Shown here one piece after another: positions 61,384 to 64,000 of a stretch of DNA of 64,000 nt. A program made the translations under genes and the position numbers. The DNA lies in assembly GCF_037975245.1 (NCBI RefSeq), contig NC_092562.1, positions 10,581,001-10,645,000 on the forward strand, read 5' to 3'. The notes below the pieces were generated by a model. It did not search any database. It was not told the DNA's origin and worked only from the letters and a program-made list of their open reading frames with translations. The DNA is from Apostichopus japonicus. Lineage: Eukaryota; Echinodermata; Holothuroidea; Aspidochirotida; Stichopodidae. Numbering within the stretch: the stretch's first letter is position 1; the number at the start of each line of letters is the position of its first letter.

Positions 61384-61632
61384 ATAAATTTGCCATGAGA
61401 GGGCGAAGCCTGTAGGCGTAGCGCTACCATGAGTTGACGCGAAGAGTACGAGAAAACTGTGTCCGAAAATGCCTCTCAGATCGTTGGAAATGGCACTTCT
61501 AGTGCCTTGTATGTTGCATCTAAGCATTTTCTATTTTGAAATTACTAGGGATATCATAAAGAAAATACAAACAATATGCTCAAGGGGGGGGGGGGGCGGT
61601 CGCCACCTTCGCCGCCCCCTTAGCTAAGCGCC
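61384..61632. repeat. Dispersed GC-rich repeat with poly-G end, copy 2
   Basis: Matches 53570-53830 throughout, with the same TAAGCATTTTCTATTTTGAA core and a G13 run followed by CGGTCGCC. A related CGCC/GGGGCG end occurs inside the 4.8-kb element at about 40530-40625. Confidence 0.8.
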
Positions 61633-61944
61633 TGTGCTCCTATTATGCTTAAATCTAAGTAGCAGATAAAGGAATTATTTCATATTTTATTATCGTTCAT
61701 GGTAAATCCATTAAAAGAAATACAGGCTGGTGTAAATGACACTTTAACAAAAGAATACGTATGGGGCAGTCTCATTTACAGATTCTGATCTTCCGAACAA
61801 ATTTCAAAAAGTGACAGCGTTGGTTTGACAAATATAGTTTAGGTTTTAGTTGTGGTGGTTGTCATCATGGTAGAACAAATCTCATTCGTCATGAAATTAA
61901 AGTCTCGACTACCAACCCTATACATCAAAGGCCATGCAGAGCTA

Positions 61945-62375
61945 CACCTTCTATGGAACTTGAAATTGAACAAAAATGCAACAACTTTTGGGGAAAAAAA
62001 TTCATAGGACAGAGCGATATTCTGTGGGCCTTACCCATAGTGATGGCTAAAATGAAAGATGGGTCGTATAGATTTTGTTTAGACTATAGGAAATTGAATG
62101 GAGTAACAATAAAGGATTCACACCCTTTACCTAGAAAAGTTGATAGTTTGGATGTACTAGGTGAAATGGATTTTGGCAGGTTGAAATGGATATTAAAGAT
62201 AAACCAAAACAGCATTCACTACTGATACCGTCTTATATCAATTTCAAGTTATTCCTTTGGGTCTAACTAAATCACCACCGACATTCCAGAGGTTAATGAT
62301 GAGATTTATTGAGAGGACTGAATATCTGGTTTACCTTGATGATGTTATTGTTAACTCATTCAAAGAATGTTGAGG
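61945..62375 (+). pseudogene. Ty3/Gypsy RT fragment (fingers and palm)
   Basis: Reads WALPIVMAKMKDGSYRFCLD then YRKLNGVTIKDSHPLPRKVD and V-L-G-E-M-D-F. After a frameshift near 62220 it reads F-Q-V-I-P-L-G-L-T-K-S-P and L-V-Y-L-D-D-V-I-V. The YLDD catalytic pair is present, but the segment is broken by frameshifts and ends abruptly. It holds exactly the part of RT missing from the fragment at 58.6 kb. Confidence 0.8.
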
Positions 62376-62701
62376 GAAGTTTATGCGCCATATAAATGGT
62401 TCATTATCCATTTACTAATGAGTTTCATTCGATCTCAAATTTCGTCGTGCGGACACTTTGCGGATATATATCAACATAATAAAGTGGATATAGTCAAAAG
62501 TTGCATGATTTGAATGAAAATTCACTCTAATGCAGCCACCTAAGGAATTAAATTGCTATGGGGAATTGAGTGTCGAATAAGATCAATGATCTTATCAATA
62601 CTTCTCGAACTAAGAAAGTTTCTTTTAACTGTGTTATTTTTCAGTAATTCATTGGTGGGTTCGTAATAAAAGGGCAACACAAATACATGAGTCAGTATTT
62701 A

Positions 62702-64000
62702 AGTAAGTAAGTAAGTAAAACTTTATTTCATCCCAAAAGGGAAAATACAAGCTCGCATATGTACATATAAGACAAATACAAGATGACAAAGAGTAAAAAG
62801 ATATAAGAATGACAAACATGAGAGTATCAGAGAATTAAAGTATAAACGTTTAAAGGCGTGATGATAAAACAAATGTAACACCCGAATAGATATGTACAAA
62901 TAAGGCAAATACAAGATGATAAAGAGTAAAAAGACATAAGAATGGCAAACATAAGAGTAACAGAGAATTAAAGTAAAAAGTATAAAGGCGTGATAATATA
63001 ACAAATGAACACCCGTATGGATGGCAAGAACGGGAAGATAAAGCAGGCAACTAACGATTGAAACGGAAATTAAAGAGCTTAATGCACTGAGGGATAAAGG
63101 AAGATTTGTGTCGATTTGTTATTGCACTCGGAAGCCTCATCCGCCCACTGCGAGATATTATTGCACTGTTGAGATTAGGAAACAATGGGTGATTCTCGTC
63201 GGCAAGGATGGCGTCGAGCTTAGACTCTATAACATTATGATACATACACTCCATTGTGAGCTGGTCCCCACCCAGGATACGGTTAGCCTGTCTGATAACA
63301 GAATCAATGCGACTCTTATCATAAGCAGTCACATTACCACCCCAGCAAGTCATACAATATTTAAACACGCTACAAATGACTGAGTTATAAAATATAGTGA
63401 GGATACGACTGTCAATGTTAAATTTACTCATTCTACGGAGACAGTATAGTCTAGGGTTTACTCTCTTTACCAAATAATCTATATGCTCATGCCACGCCAG
63501 TTGATCATCAATAACAACACCAAGATATTTATAGGATGAGACTTGTTCTACGGGATTTTCTTTAATCACAACCTCTCTCGGTTGACCCTTGACCCTTCTA
63601 AAATCAATATTCATTTCCTTTGTTTTATTAACATTAAGTTCCAGGAAGTTCTTATCACAATAACCGACGAAATGATTAATTTCTTCCAGATATTCCCTGT
63701 CATCATCCTTTTTAATCAAACCCACTAAGGCTGTATCATCTGCAAATTTAATTAAATGGCAACTGTCAGACGAGGATCTCACAACCGACGTGTACAGAGT
63801 GAATAAAAATGGGGCTAGAACGGTTCCTTGTGGAGCACCAGTATTTGAGTATTGGACATCTGACATACAGTTGGATGAGCTAATGTGAACATATTGAGAA
63901 CGATTGGTAAGGTAGTTGAGTATCCAAAAAATGAGATCATGTGAAATATTCATATTTAACATCTTGTCGGCCAAAACATGAGGCTGAATTGTGTTAAACG
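62702..64000 (-). mobile_element. 3' half of a non-LTR retrotransposon, enters from right edge
   Basis: Minus-strand element: coding region 64000-63051, 3' UTR 63050-62720 and a (TTAC)n tail at about 62702-62718 preceded by ATGAAATAAAGTTTTA. The UTR contains two tandem copies of a block of about 130 bp (62755-62882 and 62883-63012). Confidence 0.88.
63051..64000 (-). CDS. LINE reverse transcriptase, C-terminal part
   Basis: Open from the right edge of the window to the stop at 63051, at least 316 codons. It begins F-N-T-I-Q-P-H, just after the first catalytic Asp block which lies outside. Then come TGAPQGTVLAPFLFTLYTS, the catalytic K-F-A-D-D-T-A-L-V, 'S-Y-K-Y-L-G-V-V-I-D', and 'R-L-Y-C-L-R-R-M'. 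These are hallmarks of the L2/CR1/Rex-type non-LTR group common in fish and marine invertebrates. No stop or frameshift is seen, so it is a recent copy. The next exons or endonuclease would lie to the right. Confidence 0.9.
   Translation of the reverse strand, partial: FNTIQPHVLADKMLNMNISHDLIFWILNYLTNRSQYVHISSSNCMSDVQYSNTGAPQGTVLAPFLFTLYTSVVRSSSDSCHLIKFADDTALVGLIKKDDDREYLEEINHFVGYCDKNFLELNVNKTKEMNIDFRRVKGQPREVVIKENPVEQVSSYKYLGVVIDDQLAWHEHIDYLVKRVNPRLYCLRRMSKFNIDSRILTIFYNSVICSVFKYCMTCWGGNVTAYDKSRIDSVIRQANRILGGDQLTMECMYHNVIESKLDAILADENHPLFPNLNSAIISRSGRMRLPSAITNRHKSSFIPQCIKLFNFRFNR

Overview
This is eukaryotic, intron-rich, AT-rich, repeat-laden animal DNA. No bacterial-type operon, rRNA or CRISPR was seen. 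Hyalin-repeat (HYR) exons in a receptor gene, L2/CR1-type and Ty3/Gypsy retroelements, and long arrays of 'TGACCTTTGACCT'-like intronic repeats suggest an invertebrate deuterostome, most likely an echinoderm. Sea cucumber or sea urchin relatives are my guess; the species cannot be fixed from the sequence alone.

The main gene lies on the minus strand, and its 3' part runs off the left edge. Read 5'->3' (right to left), exons 7469-7218, 5343-5306, 4933-4769, 4477-4105, 3914-3682, 2782-2612, 1919-1804 and 1292-1030 have matching intron phases. They encode a HYR domain, a linker, a GAIN domain, a GPS motif and TM1 to TM4 of an adhesion GPCR. Upstream are another HYR exon (8097-7843), a decayed HYR exon (8791-8613), a six-copy tandem array of about 1.03-kb units each holding one near-identical 249-bp HYR exon (8.86-14.95 kb), and a HYR exon with an in-frame stop (15243-14992). 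Much further upstream on the same strand, also with phase-1/phase-1 boundaries, are two copies of a two-exon Ly6/uPAR-like (three-finger) domain (30.5-30.0 kb and 35.5-35.0 kb), one short linker exon and a second stop-bearing HYR exon. They may be the distal ectodomain of the same receptor or of a related neighbour. No first exon or signal peptide was found. The GPS carries R-L-G where H-L-S/T is normal, so self-cleavage is doubtful.

From 15 to 50 kb the window is largely two diverged copies of one segmental duplication: 15.0-21.6 kb and 27.8-30.8 kb pair with 33.5-36.2 kb and 41.0-49.7 kb. Because the copies align, later insertions stand out as filled versus empty sites. These include a 1.1-kb TA-flanked element full of TATTCGAATA palindromes (17460-18559), a 4.83-kb element with 30-bp terminal inverted repeats (36181-41012), a LINE 3' fragment (about 46975-47870) and an unassigned 2.35-kb block (44190-46540). 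A 5'-truncated L2-like LINE with a 608-codon reverse transcriptase reading frame lies at 31.1-33.1 kb. A decayed zinc-finger gene, probably transposon-related or a retired gene family, lies at 23.6-26.1 kb on the minus strand.

The right part (50-64 kb) holds no host exon that I can recognise. It contains a wrecked LINE (50.5-52.5 kb), Ty3/Gypsy fragments (58.3-59.8 and 61.95-62.4 kb), a dispersed GC-rich repeat pair with poly-G runs (53.6 and 61.4 kb), a 129-bp near-perfect palindrome (56.1 kb) and the 3' half of a second non-LTR retrotransposon entering from the right edge (62.7-64.0 kb, minus).
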